DNA of 64,000 nucleotides from contig JAILIS010000046.1 of assembly GCA_024695145.1 (NCBI GenBank), positions 17,118-81,117 on the forward strand, in the 5' to 3' direction. The translations under genes and the position numbers were made by a program. This document shows, piece after piece, positions 48,027 through 56,457 of this stretch; within the stretch, counting starts at the first letter, position 1, and every line of letters begins with the position of its first letter. The notes below the pieces were generated by a model. That model worked only from the letters and a program-made list of their open reading frames with translations, searched no databases and was not told where the DNA came from. This DNA is from Lachnospiraceae bacterium. Lineage in GTDB: Bacteria > Bacillota > Clostridia > Lachnospirales > Lachnospiraceae.

Positions 48027-48035
48027 GTATGACAG

Positions 48036-49163
48036 ATGTTTGAAAAATATAACTTCAAAAAATATGATTTTCTGCTTGTGATACTGTGCTGTGCGATAAC
48101 CTCGTTCGGTATAGTTTTCATAAAAAGTGCCGATGAATCGTATGTCAGGCATCAGCAGGAAGGCTTTATTATGGGGATTGCGATGATGATCATCGTATCT
48201 CTTGTAAGTTATACTTTTGTACTTAAGTTCTACTGGCTGATATATGCGTTATCCATCGCACTTCTCGTTGCCGTGCAGCTTTTCGGTGATTCCGGCGGAG
48301 GAGCGCAGAGGTGGTTTGAGGTCGGCGGAGTCAGATTCCAGCCTTCAGAGCTTGTCAAGATCCTGTTGATTTTATTTTATGCCGCGTTTATTATGAAGCA
48401 TAAGGAGAACATCAACACCGTCAGGATCATCGTCGCCTGTGTGGTGCTAATCATTCCGCCCATCATACTTATCTTCAAACAGCCCGATCTTTCCACGACC
48501 ATAATGATCGTTGCTATCTTTGCCGTTGTGATGTTCATCGGGGGAGTCAGCTGGAAAGTTATCGGAGGAGCCCTGCTCATCAGTGTTCCGACATTCGTAC
48601 TGGCGTTGCGTTATCTGATGCGTGATGATGTTCATATCATCAAGGATTACCATAAAGGCCGTATCCTTGCATGGCTGTATCCCGATGAATACGCAAGCAC
48701 CGAAGCATATCAGACATTGAACGCGATGACCGCGATCGGTTCGGGCCAGCTCACCGGAAAAGGCATCAACAACAACGTTGTTGCGTCTGTTAAGAACGGT
48801 AATTTCATATCGGCTGCCCATACTGATTTTATCTTTGCCGTAATAGGAGAGGAGACAGGATTTGTGGGATGCTGTGTGGTCATAGGTCTTCTGTTCCTCA
48901 TATCGATATGCTGCATCCTTGTCGCCCGCCGTGCAAAAGATACCGCAGGACAGATAATCGCAGGCGGGATGGCCGGTCTAATCGGTATTCAGACCTTTAT
49001 CAACATCGGTGTTGTAACGGGCCTGCTCCCGAACACGGGACTGACACTTCCGTTTGTAAGCTACGGTCTGACCAGTCTGGTCAGTCTGTTTATAGGGATA
49101 GGATTTGTGATAAACGTTAAACTGCAATCTCCGGCCGGAGAGTATTTCGAAGGAGAATTCTGA
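48036..49163 (+). CDS. rodA: Rod shape-determining protein RodA (SEDS glycosyltransferase)
   Basis: 375 residues, about ten membrane segments. Polymerises glycan strands during elongation with PBP2. Motifs: FGDSGGGAQRWFEVGGVRFQ, FQPSELVKILLILF, KGRILAWLYPDEYASTEAYQ, AIGSGQLTGKG, HTDFIFAVIGEETGF and TGLTLPFVSYG. It follows minC by 10 bases, and its stop codon overlaps the mgsA start region. With mrdA it forms the elongation pair of the window. Confidence 0.95.
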   Translation: MFEKYNFKKYDFLLVILCCAITSFGIVFIKSADESYVRHQQEGFIMGIAMMIIVSLVSYTFVLKFYWLIYALSIALLVAVQLFGDSGGGAQRWFEVGGVRFQPSELVKILLILFYAAFIMKHKENINTVRIIVACVVLIIPPIILIFKQPDLSTTIMIVAIFAVVMFIGGVSWKVIGGALLISVPTFVLALRYLMRDDVHIIKDYHKGRILAWLYPDEYASTEAYQTLNAMTAIGSGQLTGKGINNNVVASVKNGNFISAAHTDFIFAVIGEETGFVGCCVVIGLLFLISICCILVARRAKDTAGQIIAGGMAGLIGIQTFINIGVVTGLLPNTGLTLPFVSYGLTSLVSLFIGIGFVINVKLQSPAGEYFEGEF

Positions 49164-49558
49164 TGAACATTGGACTCATCGCACACGAATCAAAGAGAAA
49201 ACTGATGCAGAATTTCTGCATCGCCTACAGGGGATCGCTTTCAAAGCATAAGCTTTTCGCAACCGGAACGACCGGAAGGCTTATAGAAGAAGTGACCAAT
49301 CTCTCCATACACAAATATCTTGCGGGAAATCTCGGCGGAGAGCAGCAGATAGGTGCACAGATCGAACACAATGAGATCGATCTCATGATCTTTCTTCGCG
49401 ATCCTTCGGCTCCCGATCTTCACAAGCCGGATATCAACTATATCGTGAGATTGTGTGACACGCACAATATCCCTCTTGCAACGAACCTTGCAACGGCTGA
49501 ACTTCTGATAAAATCACTTGACAGAGGGGATATGGAGTGGCGTGAGATGTACAAGTAG
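49163..49558 (+). CDS. mgsA: Methylglyoxal synthase
   Basis: 131 residues. Turns dihydroxyacetone phosphate into methylglyoxal and phosphate. LIAHESKRKLMQNFC, LFATGTTGRLI (phosphate loop), GGEQQIGAQI (Asp/Gln site region), DLMIFLRDP, HKPDINYIVRLCDTHNIPLA and TNLATAELLI are all family motifs. It starts at the last base of rodA, with GAAGGAG in the rodA tail; rodA-mgsA is a common Clostridial order. The next gene overlaps its end by 17 bases. Confidence 0.95.
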   Translation: MNIGLIAHESKRKLMQNFCIAYRGSLSKHKLFATGTTGRLIEEVTNLSIHKYLAGNLGGEQQIGAQIEHNEIDLMIFLRDPSAPDLHKPDINYIVRLCDTHNIPLATNLATAELLIKSLDRGDMEWREMYK

Positions 49559-50519
49559 TAAAATATACAGGGCTTTATCCGCCTTTGTCATATCCGCCGT
49601 CTTCCTGACGGGATGCTCTTCCGGACTGGTCATGCCTTTTGACGCCGATTCGGGTGAGACTAATTTCAACATCAACACAGTAGGCTCTTCGCTGTCGGTC
49701 AAGCCTTTTGCCTCTGATATATGTGTCTGTGACAGCAATTTCGAGGAACTGACGCTTGCGATCGATGATTCGGAAGCGGGAGGACTGTTTGATGCCACCT
49801 CCCGTGAGACAGTCTATGCCAAAAATGTTCATAAGCAGATGCATCCCGCCTCACTAACGAAAGTCATGACGGCATACCTGGCTCTCAAATACGGTCATCT
49901 CGAAGACACCCTCACAGCATCATCAAACGTTCTGATCACGGAATCCGGTGCTCAGCTGCTCGGTATAAAGGAAGGGGACCGTCTGACACTTGAACAGGCT
50001 CTCAATGCTCTGTTACTTTATTCAGCAAATGACGCGGGGGTACTTATAGCCGAATATCTTTCCGGCAGTGTCGAAAAGTTTGCCGCCGTCATGAATGAAG
50101 AGGCTTTAAAACTCGGCGCCACCAATACACATTTTACGAATCCTCACGGTCTTACGGATGAAGAACACTATACGACCGCGTACGATCTGTATCTGATGTT
50201 CAACGCCGCGATGCAGTTTGACGAGTTCAGAAATATTATCAACACCGTTGAGTATAAGAGCGAGTATAAAGACAGGGACGGCAATCCGAAAAAGATCGAG
50301 ATAACAACTACCAACGCCTACCTGAAGGGAGATATCACCGCTCCTGACGGTATAAACGTCATCGGCGGAAAAACAGGAACTACCAAAGCCGCAAAAAGCT
50401 GTCTGATACTGCTTTCTAACGCCGATAATGAGCATACTTATGTCTCGGTCATACTCGGTTCCACCGATCATGACAGTGTGTACCGCGACATGACAACACT
50501 TCTTACGGATATACACTGA
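49542..50519 (+). CDS. D-alanyl-D-alanine carboxypeptidase (S11), predicted lipoprotein
   Basis: 325 residues from GTG 49542. Trims the last D-Ala from peptidoglycan stem peptides. Signal peptide with lipobox LTGC (ISAVFLTGCSS), so it should be a lipoprotein on the outer membrane face. Active site: SLTK in HPASLTKVMTAYLAL (about residue 104), SAN in LYSANDAGV, KTG in GGKTGTTKAA. The second S11 domain (PBP5-C) is not visible, so it is short compared with DacF. GGAG precedes GTG 49542; TTG 49518 is also possible. It overlaps mgsA by 17 bases. Confidence 0.9.
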   Translation: MRCTSSKIYRALSAFVISAVFLTGCSSGLVMPFDADSGETNFNINTVGSSLSVKPFASDICVCDSNFEELTLAIDDSEAGGLFDATSRETVYAKNVHKQMHPASLTKVMTAYLALKYGHLEDTLTASSNVLITESGAQLLGIKEGDRLTLEQALNALLLYSANDAGVLIAEYLSGSVEKFAAVMNEEALKLGATNTHFTNPHGLTDEEHYTTAYDLYLMFNAAMQFDEFRNIINTVEYKSEYKDRDGNPKKIEITTTNAYLKGDITAPDGINVIGGKTGTTKAAKSCLILLSNADNEHTYVSVILGSTDHDSVYRDMTTLLTDIH

Positions 50520-50535
50520 TGTTTGATGTTATTTG

Positions 50536-50564
50536 TTGTCAATTAAGATCAAATAATCTATAAT
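50536..50564 (+). promoter_or_regulatory. Promoter of the P-loop protein gene
   Basis: TTGTCA at 50536-50541, a 17-base spacer and TATAAT at 50559-50564. Near consensus; the start codon is 33 bases after the -10. Confidence 0.8.
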
Positions 50565-50597
50565 GATTTTATCTATTTTATTGAAGGAGGATCTGCA

Positions 50598-51020
50598 ATG
50601 ATTCAGCTTATTGTTGGAGCCAAAGGCAAAGGCAAAACAAAACACTTACTTGAGAAGGTTAACAATGCCGTCAAGACAGTAGACGGTAACATAGTCTATG
50701 TTGACAAGAATTCAAAGCATATGTATGAGCTCAAGAACAGGATCAGGCTCATCAACGCTTCGGAATTTCCCTTTGAATCCACTGAAGAGTTTATTGGTTT
50801 CATTTGCGGTATAGTCTCTTCGGATCATGATCTTCAGGAAGTTTATCTCGACAGTTTTATGGATGTGGCTTTCATAAAGGACAGATCAAAGATCGGAGAT
50901 GTCTTTGAAAAATTTGACAGGATCAGTTCCCAGTTCAAAGTTGATTTTATCATCAGCGTATCTCTGGAGGCAGACGAAGTTCCCGAAAAGTTCAAGTCGC
51001 AGGTGATCGTCTCCCTTTAA
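50598..51020 (+). CDS. Small P-loop protein of unknown function
   Basis: 140 residues. A Walker A motif GAKGKGKT sits at residues 7-14, with the fold beginning MIQLIVGAKGKGKTKHLLEK. A Walker B-like strand may be QEVYLDSFMDVAF; FIISVSLEADEVPEKFKSQV closes the domain. Relatives are sometimes labelled twitching motility PilT-like, but PilT's other motifs are absent. AAGGAGG precedes the ATG and a strong promoter drives it alone; a hairpin follows the stop. Highly expressed single-domain NTP-binding proteins of this size often act as switches. No partner is evident from the neighbours. Confidence 0.8.
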   Translation: MIQLIVGAKGKGKTKHLLEKVNNAVKTVDGNIVYVDKNSKHMYELKNRIRLINASEFPFESTEEFIGFICGIVSSDHDLQEVYLDSFMDVAFIKDRSKIGDVFEKFDRISSQFKVDFIISVSLEADEVPEKFKSQVIVSL

Positions 51021-51037
51021 GAAACAGCATTTCATCC

Positions 51038-51063
51038 GAAAGTCCCGGCCTGCCGGGACTTTC
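51038..51063 (+). terminator. Hairpin after the P-loop gene, weak terminator
   Basis: GAAAGTCCCGG (51038-51048), loop CCTG, CCGGGACTTTC (51053-51063): an 11-bp perfect stem. The T tract is poor (only ATT after it), so termination may be partial. The next start codon is 14 bases on. Confidence 0.5.
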
Positions 51064-51077
51064 ATTAGAATATCCTT

Positions 51078-52502
51078 ATGGGACAGGTAAAGAATAAAAA
51101 CAGGGGTCAGGACAATGCGCGACCCAAAAAGGTCGCAAAATACCGCAAGCCTATCGGTTTTAATCCGGGAGTACTCGTATTCCTGGTTATATTTGTTTAC
51201 ATCGTTATTATGGTCGTGTCCTTTTTCCGGCAGACTCATATCACTCCATACGAGGTTAAGCTCGGTTCCCTTGCTATAAACAACATATACAACGGTGTGA
51301 TACTGCGTGATGAGGAAGTGATCACCAGCGATTTTTCCGGTTACATCAATTATTATGCAAGGGAATCGGAAAAAGTTAATGCCTATTCGATGGTCTATAC
51401 GGTGGATTCCACCGGAAAACTGGCCGAGATGATAAATGATGACACTACCGACGAAAGCTCTATATCAAATGAGAATCTTAACGACATCAGGAACAGCATT
51501 TCCGATTTTGCGGTTGATTTTGATCCCGCCAAGTATATAGACACCTATAACTTCAAATACAAGATAGAAGGAACCGTACTGAAGCTTGCCAATACCGCCG
51601 TTTTGGCCAATATCGACAAGCTCCGCGCGGAAAACTATGCTGATTCGATAGATTTCGGTTATGCCCCGGCATCGGGAGTCATCGAGTATTCAACCGACGG
51701 ATACGAAACACTGACTGCAGAGACGATAACACCGGAACAGGTTGAGGGCATCGATTATGAAAAAAAGGTCCTTCATTCAAACGATCTGATATCGGAAGGA
51801 GACAATGCATATAAGCTCATAAAAAGTGAACTGTGGTCGGTCATCGTGGAGATAGAAGAGGAGCGTGCACAGTCGCTTTCCGATGAAAACTATATCGAAG
51901 TGAGGTTTTTGAAGAACAACTACACTTCATGGGCTGCCGTCAGTGTGCTTCGGCAGAACGGTAAAACATACGCAAAGCTTGACTTCAACAATTCGATGAT
52001 CACTTTTTCTTCCGACAGATTCGTGGAGATAGAGCTTCTCGACAATGCGCAGGAAGGGCTTAAGATCCCCAATTCCGCGATTGTCGAACGTACATTTTAT
52101 CTGATCCCGGAAGATTATCTTACAAATGGAGGCAATTCCGGGGATCCGGGCTTTAACAGGGAGACCTACCTTGAAGACGGAACACTTTCATCCGAATTCG
52201 TCCCGACCGAAGTATACAATAATGAAGACGGCATGCTCTACGTTGACGAATCGGTATTTAAGATCGGCGACTATGTGATCAAGCCCGATGACGGCGAACG
52301 ATATCCGATCTCCAAACAGGCCGGACTCATCGGAGTATACAATATCAACAAGGGATACGCCGATTTCAAACAGATAACGATCCTGAACCAGAACGAAGAA
52401 TACTCAATAGTCAGGTCAAACACGGAATACGGTCTTGCGGTCTACGATTACATAGCCCTGAAAGGGGACTCGATCTCCGAAAACGATTTTATATATGAAT
52501 AG
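51078..52502 (+). CDS. HlyD-like membrane-anchored adaptor-type protein
   Basis: 474 residues. A basic N-terminus precedes one membrane segment (about 31-50). The rest resembles periplasmic adaptor proteins: a lipoyl/barrel-sandwich half (YNGVILRDEEVITSDFSGYI, then YARESEKVNAYSMVYTVDST) with a helical insert, and beta-barrel parts (KLIKSELWSVIVEIEEERAQ, LKIPNSAIVERTFYLIPED). No ABC transporter or efflux pump gene is near. The gene comes before yggS and sepF, an order seen in Clostridia, which suggests a link to the division site. No ribosome site is obvious before the ATG at 51078. Confidence 0.78.
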   Translation: MGQVKNKNRGQDNARPKKVAKYRKPIGFNPGVLVFLVIFVYIVIMVVSFFRQTHITPYEVKLGSLAINNIYNGVILRDEEVITSDFSGYINYYARESEKVNAYSMVYTVDSTGKLAEMINDDTTDESSISNENLNDIRNSISDFAVDFDPAKYIDTYNFKYKIEGTVLKLANTAVLANIDKLRAENYADSIDFGYAPASGVIEYSTDGYETLTAETITPEQVEGIDYEKKVLHSNDLISEGDNAYKLIKSELWSVIVEIEEERAQSLSDENYIEVRFLKNNYTSWAAVSVLRQNGKTYAKLDFNNSMITFSSDRFVEIELLDNAQEGLKIPNSAIVERTFYLIPEDYLTNGGNSGDPGFNRETYLEDGTLSSEFVPTEVYNNEDGMLYVDESVFKIGDYVIKPDDGERYPISKQAGLIGVYNINKGYADFKQITILNQNEEYSIVRSNTEYGLAVYDYIALKGDSISENDFIYE

Positions 52503-52535
52503 CTTTTATCAGTCTTACAATATTCAGGAGAAACC

Positions 52536-53234
52536 ATGATACAGGAAAATCTTGCAACCGTACAAAACAATATCGCATCAGCCGTAAAGCGTTCCGGCAG
52601 AAACGATGATATTACCCTGATCGCGGTATCAAAAACAAAACCCGTACAGATGATCCGTGAAGCTTATGACTGCGGCATAAGGGATTTCGGTGAAAACAAA
52701 GTACAGGAGATAGTCGAAAAATATCCCGAACTTCCCGATGATATCAGATGGCATCTGATCGGCCACCTCCAGACCAACAAAGTTAAATACATTATCGACA
52801 AAGTTGTAATGATCCACAGTGTCGATTCCGAAAAGCTCGCACTTGAGATAAGCCGCCAGGCCGTAAAACACGGAGTCTGTGTTGATATTCTTATCGAAGT
52901 CAATATAGCAGAAGAAGAGAGTAAATTCGGCGTTTCGGCCAAAGACGCGCTGCCTCTTATCGAAAAGATAAGCAGGCTTCCCGGTATTAAAGTTCGCGGA
53001 TTGATGACTGTAGCGCCGTTTACGGATGATGCGGATCTAAACAGACCCGTTTTTTCCGCTTTGCGGCAATTATTAGTTGACATAGACAGCAAAAACATTG
53101 ATAATGTCTGTATGGATTGTCTGTCTATGGGTATGTCCGGTGATTACGAAGTTGCTGTTGAAGAAGGGGCGACATTTGTAAGAGTCGGAACCGGTATATT
53201 CGGGGCAAGGGAGTATAAAAGGGTCGAAGGATAG
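52536..53234 (+). CDS. yggS: YggS-family PLP homeostasis protein
   Basis: 232 residues. Single-domain alanine racemase-like fold that binds pyridoxal phosphate and buffers the cofactor pool. Motifs: LIAVSKTKPVQMIREAYDCG (PLP Lys), DFGENKVQEIVEKYPELP, WHLIGHLQTNKVKYI, VNIAEEESKFGV, GLMTVAP, LSMGMSGDYEVAVEEGATFV and VRVGTGIFGAR. AGGAG precedes the ATG. sepF follows after 9 bases, the usual ylmE-ylmF (sepF) order in Firmicutes. Confidence 0.96.
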   Translation: MIQENLATVQNNIASAVKRSGRNDDITLIAVSKTKPVQMIREAYDCGIRDFGENKVQEIVEKYPELPDDIRWHLIGHLQTNKVKYIIDKVVMIHSVDSEKLALEISRQAVKHGVCVDILIEVNIAEEESKFGVSAKDALPLIEKISRLPGIKVRGLMTVAPFTDDADLNRPVFSALRQLLVDIDSKNIDNVCMDCLSMGMSGDYEVAVEEGATFVRVGTGIFGAREYKRVEG

Positions 53235-53243
53235 GAGATTATT

Positions 53244-53750
53244 ATGGGTTTACTTGACAAAATGCTTGGTGCTATGAAGTATGACGAAGACGACGAGTAC
53301 GATGAAGACGGTTATTATGATGATGACTATGAGAAGGAAGCACCCAGATCCGTCAATAAAAGAGCGGTAAAAGCCCAGACACTCGACGACGATGATGACA
53401 TAAAGAAAGCTCCTGCAAGGCCTGCACCGAGGAACGGCAGGAACAGGATGATGAGCAACGGAATGGAAGTATGTGTGATCAAGCCGACCTCCGTTGAGGA
53501 TGCCAGAGAGATCACCGATACGCTGCTGGATAATCATACGGTTCTTTTGAACATGGAAGGGCTCGATGTGGACATGGCCCAGCGAATAATCGATTTTACC
53601 AGCGGAAGCACGTACGCGATAAGCGGTAATCTGCAGAAGATATCACATTATATCTTCATCCTCACTCCAAAGAATGTTGACGTTTCCGGTGATTTCCAGG
53701 AGATCCTGTCCGGCGCATTCGATGTTCCGGCCCTGAACAATAAATTCTAG
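53244..53750 (+). CDS. sepF: Cell division protein SepF
   Basis: 168 residues. SepF tethers FtsZ to the membrane. The N-terminus MGLLDKMLGAMKY is the short amphipathic membrane helix; an acidic Asp/Glu/Tyr-rich linker (residues 14-65) follows; the C-terminal DUF552 core has CVIKPTSVEDAREITDTLLD, NMEGLDVDMAQRIIDFTSGS, TYAISGNLQKISHYIFILTP. The ribosome site GGATAGGAG is nine bases before the ATG. A terminator follows the stop codon. Confidence 0.96.
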   Translation: MGLLDKMLGAMKYDEDDEYDEDGYYDDDYEKEAPRSVNKRAVKAQTLDDDDDIKKAPARPAPRNGRNRMMSNGMEVCVIKPTSVEDAREITDTLLDNHTVLLNMEGLDVDMAQRIIDFTSGSTYAISGNLQKISHYIFILTPKNVDVSGDFQEILSGAFDVPALNNKF

Positions 53751-53757
53751 AGCACAG

Positions 53758-53786
53758 GCTTCCGATGAACAGTCGGAAGCTTTTTT
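53758..53786 (+). terminator. Terminator after sepF
   Basis: GCTTCCGA (53758-53765), 7-base loop, TCGGAAGC (53773-53780), then TTTTTT. A clean 8-bp stem. The aroB start codon is only 9 bases beyond the T run. Confidence 0.82.
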
Positions 53787-53795
53787 AAAACGATT

Positions 53796-54890
53796 ATGGA
53801 CAATATCAATGTATCATATAAAAATGCGGGAGAATACCCGGTTATCATCCGCGATACTTACGATCATCTTGCGGATGAGATCAAGGACCGGTTCGGCTCT
53901 TTTAAACGTATCTGCATCATAACCGATTCAAATGTTGCCCCTCTTTATCTCGATACTGTCAAGGAAGCGCTTTCTTCATGCGCCGATCTAATATGTGATC
54001 ACATATTTACGGCAGGAGAGGAGAACAAGAATCTCGAAACGGTAAGGCAGTGTTACGACAAACTACTTGCAAATGATTTTAACAGAAAAGATCTCGTTGT
54101 CGGGCTCGGCGGCGGTGTCACGGGGGATATGGCTGCTTTTGTATCCTCAACGTACATGCGGGGTCTTACATTTATCAATCTTCCGACGACACTTCTTTCC
54201 ATGGCGGATTCATCCGTGGGCGGGAAATGCGGAGTGGACTACTATGATTACAAGAACATGATCGGCAGCATTTATATGCCGTCCATGGTATATATGGCAA
54301 CATCTGTCCTGGATTCTCTTCCCGACAGGCAGTATTCCTCTGGTATGGCAGAGATCCTGAAGGCCGGACTGATAAAAGACCATATATTCTACGAATGGCT
54401 CATAAACAGTTTTACCGAGATAATGGAAAAGGATCCGGAAACCGTTGCAAATATGCTTTATAAAGCCGTCGGGATCAAACAGTATTTTGTCACAAAAGAT
54501 CCTTTTGAACAAAACGAGCGCATGATACTCAATCTCGGTCACACTGCAGGGCATGCAATGGAAAAATACTTCGGCTTTTCATATCTGCACGGAGAGTGCG
54601 TGGCGCTTGGCATTGTGGTCGCGGCATATATATCATATAAACGTTCATGGCTTACCGATGAAGAGTTTTATGAGATAAGGGATATGTTTGTGCCGTTCGG
54701 ACTGCCTATATCACTTGATAGTATCGATACAGACAGTGTTATCAAAAACATCGCTCATGACAAAAAATCGGCCGGTGACGGCATCAGATATATACTCTTA
54801 AAAAAAGCGGGCAAAGCAGTGATCGCATCCGATGTCACGGAAGATGAGATAAGGGATGCTCTGGGATGCCTCGTTGTGGAATGGGACTGA
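53796..54890 (+). CDS. aroB: 3-dehydroquinate synthase
   Basis: 364 residues, full length. Second step of the shikimate pathway; NAD- and zinc-dependent. Motifs: IITDSNVAPLYLDTVKEALS, FTAGEENKNLETVRQCYDKL, VVGLGGGVTGDMAAFVSSTY, GLTFINLPTTLLSMADSSVG, GKCGVDYYDYKNMIG, LNLGHTAGHAMEKYFGFSYL and HGECVALGI. Odd: the ATG has no ribosome site and lies nine bases after the T run of a terminator, with no promoter visible between. lspA follows by one base. Confidence 0.96.
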   Translation: MDNINVSYKNAGEYPVIIRDTYDHLADEIKDRFGSFKRICIITDSNVAPLYLDTVKEALSSCADLICDHIFTAGEENKNLETVRQCYDKLLANDFNRKDLVVGLGGGVTGDMAAFVSSTYMRGLTFINLPTTLLSMADSSVGGKCGVDYYDYKNMIGSIYMPSMVYMATSVLDSLPDRQYSSGMAEILKAGLIKDHIFYEWLINSFTEIMEKDPETVANMLYKAVGIKQYFVTKDPFEQNERMILNLGHTAGHAMEKYFGFSYLHGECVALGIVVAAYISYKRSWLTDEEFYEIRDMFVPFGLPISLDSIDTDSVIKNIAHDKKSAGDGIRYILLKKAGKAVIASDVTEDEIRDALGCLVVEWD

Positions 54891-54891
54891 A

Positions 54892-55443
54892 ATGAACAGC
54901 AAAGCAAAAAGACTGATATTCGACGTTTTTCTCTTTGCGGTCCTTATATTTTTGGACCGCATTACAAAATACCTGGCTGTAAGCCACTTAAAGGACACTG
55001 ACGGGTTCTTTCTGATCGACAATGTCCTTGAACTGTATTATCTTCCAAACGGTAATACGGGAGCGGCTTTCGGTATGCTTGAAGGACACAGGATCCTTTT
55101 TCTTGTGATATCTTTTGTCGTTGTCGGTGCTATCTTTTATCTGGTATATAACATGCCGGACAATAATAAATACAAGGCTGTTGAGATACTTCTCATATTC
55201 ATTGCCGCAGGAGGGGTCGGAAACATGATAGACCGTCTCTTAAACGGCTATGTGGTTGATTTTATATACATATCCTGTATAAATTTCCCCATATTCAATG
55301 TGGCTGATATGTATGTGAGCATATGTACCACGATCCTCGCTATAATCGTCCTCTTTGTGCTCAAAGAGGCTGATTATGAAGTTCTTGAGAAAAGCTTTAC
55401 GGCTCCTTTCAAAAAAAACAGGGATAAAAAGGACAGTCAATGA
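54892..55443 (+). CDS. lspA: Lipoprotein signal peptidase (signal peptidase II)
   Basis: 183 residues, four membrane segments. Cleaves the signal peptide of prolipoproteins after lipid attachment. Catalytic Asp pair: D114 in GGVGNMIDRL and D139 in FNVADMYV; FLDRITKY and LPNGNTGAAFGML are also family motifs. The ATG at 54892 fits the end of aroB; a longer frame from 54856 overlaps aroB without support. It overlaps the next gene by 4 bases (ATGA). The lipoprotein carboxypeptidase at 49.5 kb would be one of its substrates. Confidence 0.96.
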   Translation: MNSKAKRLIFDVFLFAVLIFLDRITKYLAVSHLKDTDGFFLIDNVLELYYLPNGNTGAAFGMLEGHRILFLVISFVVVGAIFYLVYNMPDNNKYKAVEILLIFIAAGGVGNMIDRLLNGYVVDFIYISCINFPIFNVADMYVSICTTILAIIVLFVLKEADYEVLEKSFTAPFKKNRDKKDSQ

Positions 55444-56357
55444 AGGAATATCTGCTGACGGTCACGGAAGATAATGAAAACGAAAGGATCGACAGGTTCG
55501 TAAGAGACGAACTTGCCGATCTTTCGCGTTCTTACATACAAAAACTCATTGAAGGAGAGAGTATCACGGTTTCCGGTAAGCCTGTAAGATCAAGTTACAG
55601 GGCAAAGCCGGGAGATGAGATACGGGTGATCACACCTGATCAGCTGATCCCCGATATCCTCCCCGAAGACATCCCCCTTGATATCCTGTACGAAGATGAT
55701 GATGTACTTGTTGTTAACAAGGAAAAAGGTATGGTTGTCCATCCGGCCCCGGGGCACTACGATCACACTCTCGTAAACGCGCTCATGTACCATTGTAAAG
55801 GCAGTCTTTCCGGTATAAACGGGGTCATGAGACCCGGTATCGTTCACCGTATAGATAAGGACACGTCGGGTTCGCTGATCGTATGCAAGAACGACCTGGC
55901 CCACGAAAGCATCGCAAAACAGCTGGAACAGCACTCGATAAAGCGTGAATATCTGGCGATAGTATGCGGCACTTTAAAGGATGATTCAGGCACCATCGAC
56001 AGGCCTTTGGGCCGCAGCCGTTCCGACCGTAAAAAGATGGCTGTTACAGAAGGTGCAAAGAGGGCCGTCACTCACTATGAGGTCATAAAACAGCTTGAAG
56101 GTTTTACACTCATACGATGTATTCTCGAAACCGGCAGAACGCATCAGATAAGGGTCCATATGGCATCCATCGGACACCCCGTTGCCGGGGATACGGTTTA
56201 CGGTAACGGTATGAAGACACCGGTCGATACGAAAGGGCAGGCACTTCATGCTCATATTCTGGGATTTATACACCCGAGAACAGGCGAGGAAATAGAGACG
56301 GTCGCACCGCCTCCTTCATACTTTGAAATGTTTATAAACAAGTGCCAAAAAGTTTAG
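55440..56357 (+). CDS. rluD: RluA-family pseudouridine synthase (RluD-like)
   Basis: 305 residues. N-terminal S4 domain (ERIDRFVRDELADLSRSYIQ) then catalytic domain with VLVVNKEKGMVVHPAPGHYD, PGIVHRIDKDTSGSLIVCKN (catalytic Asp in HRIDKDTSG) and ILETGRTHQIRVHMASIGHP. The HxAPGH and full RIDKDTSG form are typical of RluD, which modifies helix 69 of 23S rRNA; the lspA-rluD-like pair is standard in Firmicutes. It overlaps lspA by 4 bases. Confidence 0.93.
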   Translation: MKEYLLTVTEDNENERIDRFVRDELADLSRSYIQKLIEGESITVSGKPVRSSYRAKPGDEIRVITPDQLIPDILPEDIPLDILYEDDDVLVVNKEKGMVVHPAPGHYDHTLVNALMYHCKGSLSGINGVMRPGIVHRIDKDTSGSLIVCKNDLAHESIAKQLEQHSIKREYLAIVCGTLKDDSGTIDRPLGRSRSDRKKMAVTEGAKRAVTHYEVIKQLEGFTLIRCILETGRTHQIRVHMASIGHPVAGDTVYGNGMKTPVDTKGQALHAHILGFIHPRTGEEIETVAPPPSYFEMFINKCQKV

Positions 56358-56377
56358 AAAAAATTCATTTTTAAATA

Positions 56378-56406
56378 TAGTCATCATTCAATCTTTGTGT
56401 TACAAT
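56378..56406 (+). promoter_or_regulatory. Candidate promoter of the coiled-coil gene
   Basis: TAGTCA (56378-56383), 17-base spacer, TACAAT (56401-56406). A second possible pair is TTGTGT (56395-56400) with TACATT (56418-56423), also 17 apart. Sequence alone does not choose between them. Confidence 0.4.
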
Positions 56407-56457
56407 ATACATCGATATACATTCTGTATATAAATAAACTTACGGAGGGTTACTTTT

